Source of the DNA: Bacteroides pyogenes
GTDB lineage: Bacteria > Bacteroidota > Bacteroidia > Bacteroidales > Bacteroidaceae
Direction: 5' to 3'
Length of the DNA: 64,000 nucleotides
NCBI RefSeq assembly: GCF_014196225.1
Contig: NZ_JACIDI010000018.1
Coordinates: 1-64,000 of the forward strand
Numbering within the stretch: the first letter of the stretch is position 1; each line of letters begins with the position of its first letter. Positions 18,001 through 26,920 of this stretch are shown in pieces. The position numbers and the translations under genes are program-made. A model generated the notes under the pieces. It searched no databases. It was not told where the DNA came from and saw only the letters and a list, made by a program, of their open reading frames with translations.

Positions 18001-18455
18001 ACACGCTCCCCTACATTCAGCTTCAGGGTTTTATCGTTCAGCTCTTTGCGCGACACCACTTTCTCTGCCAATGCGTCGGGATACGTCACAATACACAGAC
18101 CTTTCTCCCCTCTTTCCAACCGGCTCAGCACTTCCGTACGCAGAATCTCATTGGCTGCGTCTTTCTGTCCGTACTTGACGGAACGGCGAAACGAAGAAGG
18201 GAAGAAAAGCACTTGCTCCGTTCCTAAAATCTGCGTGAGGTCGTGATAAAAATATCCCGCCTCTTCGAGATCGCCCAGAATAAAGACAAAAGGGCAAATG
18301 CCTCGACGCACCCACACCGATGAAGAAAGCGAGGCGGCAGAAGCGCACAGACCTCCGCAAAACACAGTCCGGATGGAAGGATCTTTCAAGATACGTTCCA
18401 TCACCGCCATGTTGGGATGGGCGGCATATTGTTGCTGTAGTTCGGTAATAGTCAT
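15084..18455 (-). CDS. mfd: Transcription-repair coupling factor Mfd
   Basis: 1123 residues from ATG 18455 (MTITELQQQ). The frame continues upstream to 18518 but that part is not Mfd-like. Mfd pushes stalled RNA polymerase off damaged DNA and brings in UvrA. Domains in order: N-terminal UvrB-homology region, RNA polymerase interaction domain (GDYVVHTDHGIGRFAGL), the RecG-like translocase with Walker A GDVGFGKTEVA and DEEQ box, helicase motif VI with QMRGRVGRS, and the C-terminal domain that binds UvrA. The divergent gene at 18599 is transcribed from its own promoter. Confidence 0.97.
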   Translation of the reverse strand: MTITELQQQYAAHPNMAVMERILKDPSIRTVFCGGLCASAASLSSSVWVRRGICPFVFILGDLEEAGYFYHDLTQILGTEQVLFFPSSFRRSVKYGQKDAANEILRTEVLSRLERGEKGLCIVTYPDALAEKVVSRKELNDKTLKLNVGERVDTAFVTDVLHSYGFEYVDYVYEPGQYAVRGSIIDAFSFASEYPYRIDFFGDEVESIRTFEVESQLSREKKKGIMIIPDLAVTGEVTTSFLDFIPGETVLAMRDFLWLRERIQAVHDEALTPQAIAVQEAEENGGITLEGKLIDGSEFMSRALDFRRMEFGNKPTGVPDASVSFETSAQPIFHKNFDLVSDAFRDYIGKGYSLFVCSDSTKQTDRIKAIFEDRKEHISFTPVQRTLHEGFADDTLRMCVFTDHQLFDRFHKYNLKSDKARSGKVTLSLKELNQFTPGDYVVHTDHGIGRFAGLIRIPNGDTTQEVIKLIYQNEDVVFVSIHSLHKVSKYKGKEGEPPRLNKLGTGAWEKLKERTKTKIKDIARDLIKLYSQRRQEKGFSYSPDSFLQRELEASFIYEDTPDQSKATADVKTDMESERPMDRLVCGDVGFGKTEVAIRAAFKAVADNKQVAVLVPTTVLAYQHFRTFRERLKGLPCRVEYLSRARTAAQAKAVLKELKEGEVNILIGTHRILGKDVRFKDLGLLIIDEEQKFGVSVKEKLRQMKVNVDTLTMTATPIPRTLQFSLMGARDLSVISTPPPNRYPIQTEVHTFNEEVIADAIGFEMSRNGQVFFVNNRIANLPELKAMILRHIPDCRVAIGHGQMEPAELEKVIFDFVNYDYDVLLATTIIESGIDIPNANTIIINQAQNFGLSDLHQMRGRVGRSNKKAFCYLLAPPLSSLTTEGRRRLQAIENFSDLGSGIHIAMQDLDIRGAGNLLGAEQSGFIADLGYETYQKILAEAVHELKNDEFAELYADEIKESKEISGELFVDECQIESDLEILLPADYVTGSSERMLLYRELDGLTLDKEVDAFRTRLEDRFGTVPPETEELLRVVPLRRLGARLGAEKIFLKGGRMTLFFVSNPDSPFYQSRAFGQAIEYMMKYTRRCDLREQNGRRSMVVKDVGNVETAVSVLQEMVAIPVGE

Positions 18456-18570
18456 AAATATCATATTAACTCGCCACGAATTTGTAAAAACCCGTGGTAC
18501 CATGTAATGAAAATCCACCGCAAAAGTACTAAATTATCCTTAGTTTTTCCTTTAACGAAAGGAAAAGCGT

Positions 18571-18578
18571 TATATTTG
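18571..18578 (+). promoter_or_regulatory. -7 box of the mannosyltransferase-pyrC operon
   Basis: TATATTTG fits TAnnTTTG and lies 20 bp before the ATG at 18599. Confidence 0.55.
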
Positions 18579-18598
18579 TCTTCAAATTACAAGTTTAT

Positions 18599-19342
18599 AT
18601 GCAAACATCCGATAGCATCGTCATCATCCCGACTTATAACGAACGGGAAAACATCGAAAACATCATTCGCGCAGTCTTCGGCTTGGAGAAAGTCTTCCAT
18701 ATATTAGTGATAGAAGACGGTTCGCCCGACGGTACGGCAGCTATTGTAAAGACCTTGCAACAAGAGTTCCCCGAACGCTTGTTTATGATAGAACGCAGCG
18801 GAAAACTCGGATTGGGAACGGCATACATCGCGGGATTCAAATGGGCGCTCGCGCATAGCTACGAATATATTTTCGAGATGGACGCCGATTTCAGCCACAA
18901 TCCCAACGATCTTCCCCGCCTATATAAAGCCTGCGCGGAAGAAGGAGGAGACGTTTCCGTAGGTTCACGCTACGCAAGCGGCGTAAACGTGGTCAATTGG
19001 CCGATGGGGCGGGTATTGATGTCGTATTTCGCTTCCAAGTATGTGCGTGTCATCACAGGCATTCCCGTGCACGACACCACCGCCGGTTTCGTATGTTACC
19101 GCCGCCAAGTGCTGGAAGCCATCGATTTGGATCAGATACGTTTCAAAGGATACGCCTTCCAGATTGAAATGAAATTCACAGCCTACAAATCCGGATTTAA
19201 AATCACCGAGGTGCCTGTCATCTTCATTAACCGCGAACTCGGAACATCGAAGATGAACAGCAGCATTTTCGGCGAAGCCGTATTCGGAGTAATCACAATG
19301 AAAGTAAACAGTTGGTTCCATCCTTATCCGAAAAAGAAATGA
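18599..19342 (+). CDS. Polyprenol-phosphate mannosyltransferase (DPM1-like GT2)
   Basis: 247 residues. GT2 fold: IPTYNERENIENII at the start, the EDGSPDGT donor-binding segment, EMDADFSHNP (DxD metal motif), and a later RFKGYAFQIEMKF segment with the acceptor-site helix. The length and motifs fit the soluble or weakly membrane-bound DPM1 type that moves mannose, or a related sugar, from a nucleotide donor to a polyprenol phosphate. The product is probably used for protein O-mannosylation or other cell-surface glycans. Overlaps pyrC by ATGA. Confidence 0.93.
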   Translation: MQTSDSIVIIPTYNERENIENIIRAVFGLEKVFHILVIEDGSPDGTAAIVKTLQQEFPERLFMIERSGKLGLGTAYIAGFKWALAHSYEYIFEMDADFSHNPNDLPRLYKACAEEGGDVSVGSRYASGVNVVNWPMGRVLMSYFASKYVRVITGIPVHDTTAGFVCYRRQVLEAIDLDQIRFKGYAFQIEMKFTAYKSGFKITEVPVIFINRELGTSKMNSSIFGEAVFGVITMKVNSWFHPYPKKK

Positions 19343-20679
19343 AACGCATATTGATTCAAAACGCCATTCTCGTAAACGAAGGCAGGAAAGTGGCGGGCTC
19401 GGTGGTTATCGAAAGTGAAAAAATAGCTGAAATCTTGGTCGACGGCCAACTCCCCGCCGATTCATGTGAAGAGGTGATAGATGCCGCGGGATGCTATCTT
19501 TTACCGGGAGTGATCGACGAGCACGTCCATTTCCGCGATCCGGGGCTGACTCATAAAGCGGACATAACAACCGAAAGCCATGCCGCAGCCGCAGGAGGCA
19601 TCACTTCCATCATGGACATGCCCAACACCAATCCCCAGACCACAACATTAGAAGCTTTGGATGAGAAGCTCGATTTATTGGCGGCAAAGTCTTCCGTAAA
19701 CTACTCTTGCTACTTCGGAGCCACCAACAGCAATTATACATTACTTCCCCAATTGGATAAGCACCGTGTCTGCGGAGTGAAAATATACATGGGAGCGAGC
19801 ACCGGCAATATGCTGGTCGACCGGATGGCGAGCCTGCGCAATATATTCGGAGGTACGGATTTGCTGATTGCCGCCCATTGCGAAGACCAGGGAACCATTC
19901 GGGAAAATACCGACAGATATAAAAAAGAATACGGAGAAAACGTGCCTTTGGAATTTCATCCGGCCATCCGGTCGGCCGAAGCCTGCTACCGCTCGAGCGA
20001 GCTTGCCGTGCAACTGGCGCGCGAAACGAATGCCCGCCTGCACATTATGCACATCTCCACGGCCAAAGAACTCAACCTGTTCACTCAGGCGCCTCTGACT
20101 GAAAAGAGGATTACGGCGGAAGCATGTATTCCGCATCTGATGTTTGCAGAAGAAGACTATGCCGTTTTGGGCGGACGCATCAAATGCAACCCTGCGGTGA
20201 AAACGGCCGATGACCGGAAAGCCTTGCGGGATGCCGTGAACGACGGACGGATCGACGCCATTGCCACCGACCATGCTCCTCACCTTCTGAACGAGAAAGA
20301 AGGAGGCGCCTTAAAAGCCGCATCGGGAATACCGATTCTGCAATTTTCACTCGTCAGCATGCTGGAGCTTGCGGACAAAGGAGTTTTCACCATCGAAAAG
20401 ATAGTAGAAAAGATGTGCCATGCCCCTGCGGAAATGTACAAGATAGCAAACAGGGGATACATCCGCCGGGGATATCAGGCAGACCTCGTTCTGGTACGTC
20501 CCGACAGCAATTGGAAAGTTTCAGCGGAGTGTATCCGGAGCAAATGTAAATGGAGTCCGTTCGAAGGACATACTTTCAACTGGAAAGTGGAAAAAACATT
20601 TGTAAACGGACATCTGTTATATAACAACGGAAGCATAGACGAGAACTATCGCGGACAAGAACTTCGTTTTGAAAAATGA
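19339..20679 (+). CDS. pyrC: Dihydroorotase
   Basis: 446 residues from ATG 19339, overlapping the mannosyltransferase stop (ATGA). Third step of pyrimidine synthesis, cyclising carbamoyl-aspartate. The class I amidohydrolase features are visible: DEHVHFRDPG (two metal-binding His), GGITSIMDMPNT, KIYMGAST (position of the carbamylated Lys), AHCED, LHIMHIST and ATDHAPH. The C-terminus closes the barrel with strands around NGHLLYNNGSI. Coupling to a glycosyltransferase gene has no obvious metabolic reason. Confidence 0.95.
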   Translation: MKRILIQNAILVNEGRKVAGSVVIESEKIAEILVDGQLPADSCEEVIDAAGCYLLPGVIDEHVHFRDPGLTHKADITTESHAAAAGGITSIMDMPNTNPQTTTLEALDEKLDLLAAKSSVNYSCYFGATNSNYTLLPQLDKHRVCGVKIYMGASTGNMLVDRMASLRNIFGGTDLLIAAHCEDQGTIRENTDRYKKEYGENVPLEFHPAIRSAEACYRSSELAVQLARETNARLHIMHISTAKELNLFTQAPLTEKRITAEACIPHLMFAEEDYAVLGGRIKCNPAVKTADDRKALRDAVNDGRIDAIATDHAPHLLNEKEGGALKAASGIPILQFSLVSMLELADKGVFTIEKIVEKMCHAPAEMYKIANRGYIRRGYQADLVLVRPDSNWKVSAECIRSKCKWSPFEGHTFNWKVEKTFVNGHLLYNNGSIDENYRGQELRFEK

Positions 20680-20785
20680 CTAAAGCGATAAACCGCAAGA
20701 GTTTCTCAAAAAGTCACGGATATTTCCGCAGACTTGCCAAAAAACGAATGCTCCGAAGCCCATTGACAAAAACTTGAAGAGAACA

Positions 20786-21703
20786 ATGCGACAAATCAGC
20801 GAACAATTATCTTTTGCCGTTCACGAAGTCAGCCCCTATATCAACTGGATTTATTTCTTCCACGCTTGGGGGTTTCAACCGCGCTTCGCCGCCATTGCGA
20901 ACATTCACGGCTGCGACGTCTGCCGCGCTTCATGGCTCACCACATTTCCCGAAGAAGACCGCAGCAAAGCCTCCGAAGCGATGCAGCTTCTCAAAGAAGC
21001 CAACCGCATGCTCGATTTGCTCGACAGGGATTATCGGATAAATTCTCTTTTCAAAATCTGCAAGGCAAACTCCGACGGCGACAACCTGATTATAGAAAAA
21101 GAACCGGGACATTCGCTCGTGTTTCCGCTGCTCCGCCAACAGACACCGAAGCGAGACAAAAGTCCTTTCCTGTGCCTGAGCGATTTCATTCGTCCGGCAG
21201 CGTCAGGAATACCGGATACGATCGGAGCTTTCGCCTCTTCCATCGATGCCGATATGGAAGGACTTTATGAGAAAGACCCGTACAAGCATCTGCTTGTTCA
21301 GACTCTTTCCGACCGTCTGGCGGAAGCGGCAACCGAAAAGATGCACGAATATGTACGCAAAGTGGCGTGGGGGTATGCGAAAGATGAAGACCTGACCATA
21401 CCCGAGCTTTTGGTTGAAAAATATCGAGGCATCCGTCCGGCAGTAGGCTACCCCTCACTTCCCGACCAATCGGTCAATTTCTTGTTAGACGAGCTCCTGG
21501 AGATGAACCGGATAGGAATTACACTTACCGAAAACGGAGCGATGCGTCCGCACGCTTCGGTCACCGGACTGATGTTCTCGCACCCTGCCGCAGAATATTT
21601 CTCGGTAGGGAAAATAGGCGAAGACCAATTGGAAGATTATGCCCGTCGCCGGGGAAAAACGATTGAAGAAATGCGCAAATTTCTGGCGGCTAATTTGCAA
21701 TAA
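20786..21703 (+). CDS. Free-standing methionine synthase reactivation domain
   Basis: 305 residues, start at ATG 20786; a TTG 12 bp earlier is in frame but less likely. The sequence matches the C-terminal activation domain of cobalamin-dependent MetH, including WGYAKDE and the RPAVGYPSLPDQS segment that binds S-adenosylmethionine, and a VTGLMFSHPAAEYFSVG segment near the end. This domain re-methylates oxidised cobalamin. Here it is encoded apart from any methionine synthase core. The N-terminal 80 residues with two Cys are not in the usual MetH domain. It probably serves a MetH encoded elsewhere. Confidence 0.87.
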   Translation: MRQISEQLSFAVHEVSPYINWIYFFHAWGFQPRFAAIANIHGCDVCRASWLTTFPEEDRSKASEAMQLLKEANRMLDLLDRDYRINSLFKICKANSDGDNLIIEKEPGHSLVFPLLRQQTPKRDKSPFLCLSDFIRPAASGIPDTIGAFASSIDADMEGLYEKDPYKHLLVQTLSDRLAEAATEKMHEYVRKVAWGYAKDEDLTIPELLVEKYRGIRPAVGYPSLPDQSVNFLLDELLEMNRIGITLTENGAMRPHASVTGLMFSHPAAEYFSVGKIGEDQLEDYARRRGKTIEEMRKFLAANLQ

Positions 21704-21772
21704 ATTTCCTTTTCATGTGATTTTCGCCTTTCTTATACGACTAACTAACCGGAAAAGCTATCGAAGAAATCC

Positions 21773-22285
21773 ATGAGCAAGCATATAACTGAAGCAACCC
21801 GCTCCGTCGAACAAGAGTTTCTGGCAATCATCCGCGAATACGAACGGATCATTTACAAGGTATGTTACTTATATGCCCGTCCCAATGCGCCCCTTAACGA
21901 CCTGTATCAGGATGTAGTTCTCAATCTTTGGAAAGCCTATCCCAAATTCCGGAAAGAATGTAAAGTCTCCACATGGATTTACCGCATTGCATTGAATACA
22001 TGTATTAGTTTTCTGCGCAAAGACAAACACGCGCCCGAGATCGTCACCCTTACTCCGGAAATGAATGAAAGAAAAGAGGGATATGATCCGGTGCACGAAA
22101 TGCTGAAACGGCTTTACAGTATGATAAACCAATTGGGACAACTCGACAAATCGATTATTCTGCTTTATCTGGAAGAAAAAAGCTACGAAGAAATAGCCGA
22201 AATTACCGGACTGAGCGTAACCAATGTAGCAACCAAACTGAACCGGATAAAAAACAAACTAAGAAAAATGAAAAAGGAAGGATAA
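21773..22285 (+). CDS. ECF-type RNA polymerase sigma factor
   Basis: 170 residues. Region 2 at about 20-90 (LYQDVVLNLWKAYPKF and the WIYRIALNTC stretch) and region 4 at about 115-165 (SYEEIAEITGLSVTNVATKLNRIKNKL, a helix-turn-helix). No extra domain. Three bases separate it from the membrane-protein gene that follows, which is the usual place for a cognate anti-sigma factor. The target regulon cannot be read from this window. Confidence 0.93.
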   Translation: MSKHITEATRSVEQEFLAIIREYERIIYKVCYLYARPNAPLNDLYQDVVLNLWKAYPKFRKECKVSTWIYRIALNTCISFLRKDKHAPEIVTLTPEMNERKEGYDPVHEMLKRLYSMINQLGQLDKSIILLYLEEKSYEEIAEITGLSVTNVATKLNRIKNKLRKMKKEG

Positions 22286-22288
22286 GAT

Positions 22289-22864
22289 ATGGAATTGGAA
22301 GAATTGAAAAAATCGTGGAATATCTTTGACGAACATCTGAAGAATAAAGAATTACTCAAAGAGGAAGAAGTGAATAAGCTGATAGATCATGCCGGCAAAG
22401 GAATTCATGCCATAGCCCGCCTGAATCTCCAACTGCTGTTGATATCGCTTCCGATACTGTGCTTACTCATAGCGGACGTATGGTTCAATGGCAAGCTGAA
22501 TCTTGTTTATATAATCGTTATTGTATCTTTGATTCCCGCATTTTGCTGGGATATATTTACATTTCGCTTTCTCCGGAAAATCCAAGTAGACGAAATGCCG
22601 CCGGTAGAGGTGATCGGGCGCGTCAACCGCGTACACCGATGGATGATCCGGGAACGGATGATTGCTGTGGGCTATCTGCTGCTACTGGCCATGTTGTCAT
22701 TTATTTATTGGGAAGTATGGCAATATGGAGCTTTGCCGGTTTTATTCTTTATGTTCCTGTGGGGAGGAGGATTGGCTTTAATCTTATGGGTTTATCGCAA
22801 GAAGTTTTTAAACCGCATTCGGGAAATCAAGAAAAACTTAAATGAGTTGAAAGAACTGATGTGA
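22289..22864 (+). CDS. Four-helix membrane protein, possible anti-sigma partner
   Basis: 191 residues. A cytoplasmic helical start (about 1-45, MELEELKKSWNIFDEHL), then about four membrane segments near 48-66, 71-92, 125-142 and 147-170, and a basic C-terminal helix. The opening resembles small proteins found just after ECF sigma genes in Bacteroidetes. It has no classical zinc anti-sigma motif (H-x3-C-x2-C). I infer a regulatory partner from position only. Confidence 0.7.
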   Translation: MELEELKKSWNIFDEHLKNKELLKEEEVNKLIDHAGKGIHAIARLNLQLLLISLPILCLLIADVWFNGKLNLVYIIVIVSLIPAFCWDIFTFRFLRKIQVDEMPPVEVIGRVNRVHRWMIRERMIAVGYLLLLAMLSFIYWEVWQYGALPVLFFMFLWGGGLALILWVYRKKFLNRIREIKKNLNELKELM

Positions 22865-22905
22865 GCCCGAACAATAAAGATAATTGATAACTCCTGACAA
22901 TATTT

Positions 22906-24072
22906 ATGCTGCAACGTGTGTTCCTTTTTCTGCTGATTTTCCTTATTATGCCGGATCTCTTTCTATTTTTCCGGTTCATTATACGGATTACCCGAAAGCG
23001 ATGGTTGCGTATAGCCTATTGGATACCGACTTTTCTGCTGGCCACAGGATTGCTTTGTCTGGTAGGCTTCGCCAATTATGGCTTTATTCAGCAACATAGT
23101 CAGGCAATCGGCTGGTTCTCTATTGCGTTTTTCCTGTTTACGGCACCCAAATTGCTTTTAGCCATCTGTACTTTGATTGGCATGCCTTTCCATAAATGGT
23201 TTCGACTGCCACGAACACCCTTTATAGGTACGGGGCTTACGCTTGCAACACTCTCCGTGTTCATGATTCTTTACGGATCGTTTATCGGACGTACAAAATT
23301 TGATGTGAAAGAAGTCACCTTTTCCTCCGGTTTCCTCCCCGAGAGTTTCAACGGATATCGCATCGTACAACTATCTGACATTCACATCGGCAGTTGGCAA
23401 GACAACAGTGCCGCCATTGAAAAACTGGTAGATTTAGTCAATGCACAGGCTCCCGATCTGATAGTCTTCACAGGCGATCTGGTAAATCACCGGGCGATAG
23501 AGCTCAACGGTTTCCAGAATATTTTAGCCCGTCTGAAAGCAAAGGACGGAGTATACTCTGTATTGGGCAATCATGACTACGGGCCTTATTTTCGCTGGAA
23601 AAACAAACAGGATGAAATCAACAATTTAAAAGAACTTCAACGCAGACAGAAGCAAATGGGATGGAAACTGTTGAACAACTCGCATGCCATCCTTACGCAT
23701 GGGACCGACAGCATCGCGCTTATCGGCGTAGAGAACGAAGGAGAGCCTCCTTTCTCCCAGCACGGCGACCTGAAAAAAGCGATAAAAGGCACTGAAGGTT
23801 TGTTTCAGATTCTTCTGAGTCATAATCCGACACATTGGAGGCGGGAGGTTCTTCCCGAATCGAATATCGACTTGATGCTGGCGGGACATACCCATGCCAT
23901 GCAGCTGAAAATAGGCGAATACTCTCCTTCCGCTTATATCTATCCGGAATGGGGCGGCATGTATACGGAAAAGAATCGCGGGCTCTACGTCAATATCGGC
24001 ATCGGCTACGTAGGCCTTCCCTTCCGCTTCGGCGCCTGGCCCGAGATAACCGTAATTACCCTACGACGGTAA
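22906..24072 (+). CDS. Membrane-anchored metallophosphoesterase
   Basis: 388 residues. Three or four hydrophobic segments in the first 150 residues, then a calcineurin-like phosphoesterase domain with all metal motifs: LSDIHIG, TGDLVNH, GNHDYG, LSHNP and AGHTHAMQ. The family resembles YaeI/YkuE-type enzymes, several of which act on lipid headgroups. Substrate unknown. Its 3' end overlaps the sbcC 3' end by 17 bp on the opposite strand. Confidence 0.88.
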   Translation: MLQRVFLFLLIFLIMPDLFLFFRFIIRITRKRWLRIAYWIPTFLLATGLLCLVGFANYGFIQQHSQAIGWFSIAFFLFTAPKLLLAICTLIGMPFHKWFRLPRTPFIGTGLTLATLSVFMILYGSFIGRTKFDVKEVTFSSGFLPESFNGYRIVQLSDIHIGSWQDNSAAIEKLVDLVNAQAPDLIVFTGDLVNHRAIELNGFQNILARLKAKDGVYSVLGNHDYGPYFRWKNKQDEINNLKELQRRQKQMGWKLLNNSHAILTHGTDSIALIGVENEGEPPFSQHGDLKKAIKGTEGLFQILLSHNPTHWRREVLPESNIDLMLAGHTHAMQLKIGEYSPSAYIYPEWGGMYTEKNRGLYVNIGIGYVGLPFRFGAWPEITVITLRR

Positions 24073-26920
24073 TCACGCTTTTCCCATTCGCTTTCTTCTG
24101 CACTTGCACCTGAACGGCAATCCGTTCGCTCATTTCCTGTACGTGCGAAATCACTCCTATCTTCCGCCCCTGCATCTGCAATTGCTCCAATGCTTCCATA
24201 GCGGTACGCAAAGTGTCGGCATCCAACGAGCCGAACCCCTCGTCGATGAAAAGAGATTCGACGGTCAAATTGTTGCTCGAAAGCGACGACAACCCCAGCG
24301 CCAATGCCAGCGAAATCAAAAAGGATTCTCCGCCCGAAAGCGAATATACTGTCCTCACTTCATCGCACATATCGCGATCGATCACCTGAAGCCCTAAGGT
24401 TTCGGGCACTTGCTGCAACTTATAACGCTTGGAGAGGTAAGACAAATGCTTGTTGGCGTGCCAAAGCAATAAGTTCAACGTGTAACTCTGAGCAATTACC
24501 TTAAACTTAGCTCCATCGGCACTGCCGATCAGTTTGTTCAATTTGGCCCAACGCTCTGCGGACAAACTTTTATCCGCCAGTTCCTTCTCTATCGTCTCCA
24601 TAGCTGCCCTGTTCTTTGCCTGCTGCAACAGGCGCGCTTCGATAGCAGACAGCACGCGTTCCGTATGCAGGTTTTCTTCTTGTTGCTTTCCAATGGCTTC
24701 TTCAAGGCTGTCGGGCCGCTCGATCCGTTTCTGACGCTCCCTCAGTTCGTCAATAACTGCCGATAGTTGTTTCATTTCTCCCTGCAAACCGGAAAGTTTG
24801 TTCCGCACATTCTCCACTTCCTGCCGGCTTTTATCGAGAGCCACAGTCAAATCTTTCTCTCTTTTAGCCACTGAGGCTTCCGCTTCATCGGCATCTTTTC
24901 CTTTCAGTAAACCGGCACGCTCCTGCTTCAAGCCGTTCAATGCCTTTTCTATTTCCTCAAACTTAGCAAGTTCGGCAGCGGCCGCATGGCGCAACAGCGA
25001 CAATTGTTCTCCGGCAGCAAGAGATTGCTGCACGAACAACCGGTGCTGAGCAACATTCGTCCGCAGGGTCCGGCAATAATCACGCTTTCTTTTCAGGCGT
25101 TCATCCGATTGCTGCCATTCGGCATACAGGTTGCGATATGACAGCATCTTTTTTTCTAATTCGTTCAAGCAGGTTTTCAGTTCATCTTCGCTCACATTTT
25201 TCGCCCCTTCTTCTTGCAACAACGCCAATTGCGCCGCCAACTCCTTTTCCAGTTTCTTTTGATGAGCCAAATCGCGCTGCACGGCAATATTCCGGTTATT
25301 CGCCCGTCGATAAGCCTCCGATGCCGCTTTATATTCTAGTTCCATATTCCGGAAAATCGCATCTACCGCTTCCGATTCTTCATGATAAGGATGATTTTTG
25401 CTGCCGCAGACCGGACAAGCCTCTCCTTCCTTCAACTGCCGGCGCAAAGCTTTCACATCTCTTCCTACAGCCATACGGGCATTGTCATAAAATCGCTGAA
25501 CCGTGTTGAGAACAGACTCACATTCGGCTAAACAGCTTGCCACCTCGCCCGATTCTTTCTCCAGCTTTCTTTTTTCTTCTTCGATTTTCATCCGGGTATC
25601 CGTCAGTTTCCGGATATTCCGGAAACGTTCCAATTCTTTCTGCAACCGGTTCCGTTCCTCCATTTTCGACGGATAACCGAAATCGTTTACCCGTCTCAAA
25701 AGAGCCTCGCTCTTTGCCTCTTCCTCTTTCAATCGTTCTTCTTCACCCGACAAAATAGATTCGGCCTCTTCTATCTCCAACTTTTCCGTCCCGCCATGAT
25801 TCAGCAAATTACCCAATACATGGTAAGAATCGTTCAATTGCTTGTCGAAAGAGCGATATTTCGCCTCTCCCGCTTTCAATTGCGAACAAATCTCTTGCAG
25901 ACTCCGTTCGGATTGCGCGTACACTCCCTGCTGCGACCGGATTTGTACATCCAATTCACGGGCTTTCCTCAGGTCGGGCTGTATGGCTTCCCATTGTTCT
26001 TTGAAACGAGCAAGTTCTTCTTCGCGTACACTCAGAACTTCTTGCGCTTTTTCCTTTTTCTCAAGCGCTTCCTGCTCCTCATTCTGTTTCTTTTTCCAAA
26101 GCGCTTCCTGCGTTTTCAAAGAGTTTACTATCGTCAACTGAGTGTTCAGTTCCGCCAATCGCCGGATTCCTTCCGAACGCTTTTCTCCTTCCGTTTCTTT
26201 CTCCTTTTGCAATAGAAGCAATTCCTCTTCCGGTATCAGTTCTATGACATTCTTTTTACTTTCAATCAGTGCCATTTCCTCTTGAACAGCCTTGTTCCGT
26301 GCAAAAACCTCCTGTGAAATGAGCGAGTAAATGCCTGTTCCTGTCAACTTCTCCAACAATTCGGCTTTTGCCGCTCCTTTAGATTTCAGGAAAGTGGCAA
26401 AATCATTTTGCGCCAACAACACCGTGCGGGTAAACTGTTCGTATGTCAATCCTGTCCGTTCTACCAATTGTGCCAGCAGTTCTTTCTTGGTTCCCTGCAA
26501 TTCCTTTCCGGTATCCAGATCCTTCACCTCCAGCACTTGTGGCTGTAGCGAACCGTTTACTTTGTATCTTGTCCGCCTTACCGACCAACGCGACCGGTAA
26601 CGGTGCCCGTCCACAGCTTGAAAATCGACTTCCGCATATCCGTCGCCCGTGCCGCGACGAAGCATGTTGCGCACATCCGACTGGTTTACCTGATTCTCTC
26701 CCACATCTGCAAGGACAATGCTTTCTACCGAAGCGGCGAAACGGGGAGCCTTATCATACAATGCCAGACACAGTGCGTCCAACAAAGTCGATTTTCCGGC
26801 TCCGGTAGGCCCCGAAATTGCAAAGATGCCGGCCGACCGCAAAGGCTCCGCCGTGAAATCGAGTTCTACGCTCCCCTCTATCGAAGTCAGATTCTTTAAT
26901 CGTATCGCAATGATTCTCAT
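24056..26920 (-). CDS. sbcC: SbcC, ATPase subunit of the SbcCD nuclease
   Basis: 954 residues. SMC/Rad50-type ATPase: Walker A GPTGAGKST near residue 40, long coiled-coil arms, a zinc hook CPVCG near residue 500, and C-terminal LSGGESF signature and SLFIDEGFGSLD Walker B. With SbcD it opens hairpins and cleaves DNA ends. The start overlaps the sbcD stop by ATGA, so the two are coupled. Convergent with the phosphoesterase gene. A palindrome-cutting nuclease is of interest given the long inverted repeats elsewhere in the window. Confidence 0.96.
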   Translation of the reverse strand: MRIIAIRLKNLTSIEGSVELDFTAEPLRSAGIFAISGPTGAGKSTLLDALCLALYDKAPRFAASVESIVLADVGENQVNQSDVRNMLRRGTGDGYAEVDFQAVDGHRYRSRWSVRRTRYKVNGSLQPQVLEVKDLDTGKELQGTKKELLAQLVERTGLTYEQFTRTVLLAQNDFATFLKSKGAAKAELLEKLTGTGIYSLISQEVFARNKAVQEEMALIESKKNVIELIPEEELLLLQKEKETEGEKRSEGIRRLAELNTQLTIVNSLKTQEALWKKKQNEEQEALEKKEKAQEVLSVREEELARFKEQWEAIQPDLRKARELDVQIRSQQGVYAQSERSLQEICSQLKAGEAKYRSFDKQLNDSYHVLGNLLNHGGTEKLEIEEAESILSGEEERLKEEEAKSEALLRRVNDFGYPSKMEERNRLQKELERFRNIRKLTDTRMKIEEEKRKLEKESGEVASCLAECESVLNTVQRFYDNARMAVGRDVKALRRQLKEGEACPVCGSKNHPYHEESEAVDAIFRNMELEYKAASEAYRRANNRNIAVQRDLAHQKKLEKELAAQLALLQEEGAKNVSEDELKTCLNELEKKMLSYRNLYAEWQQSDERLKRKRDYCRTLRTNVAQHRLFVQQSLAAGEQLSLLRHAAAAELAKFEEIEKALNGLKQERAGLLKGKDADEAEASVAKREKDLTVALDKSRQEVENVRNKLSGLQGEMKQLSAVIDELRERQKRIERPDSLEEAIGKQQEENLHTERVLSAIEARLLQQAKNRAAMETIEKELADKSLSAERWAKLNKLIGSADGAKFKVIAQSYTLNLLLWHANKHLSYLSKRYKLQQVPETLGLQVIDRDMCDEVRTVYSLSGGESFLISLALALGLSSLSSNNLTVESLFIDEGFGSLDADTLRTAMEALEQLQMQGRKIGVISHVQEMSERIAVQVQVQKKANGKSVITVVG

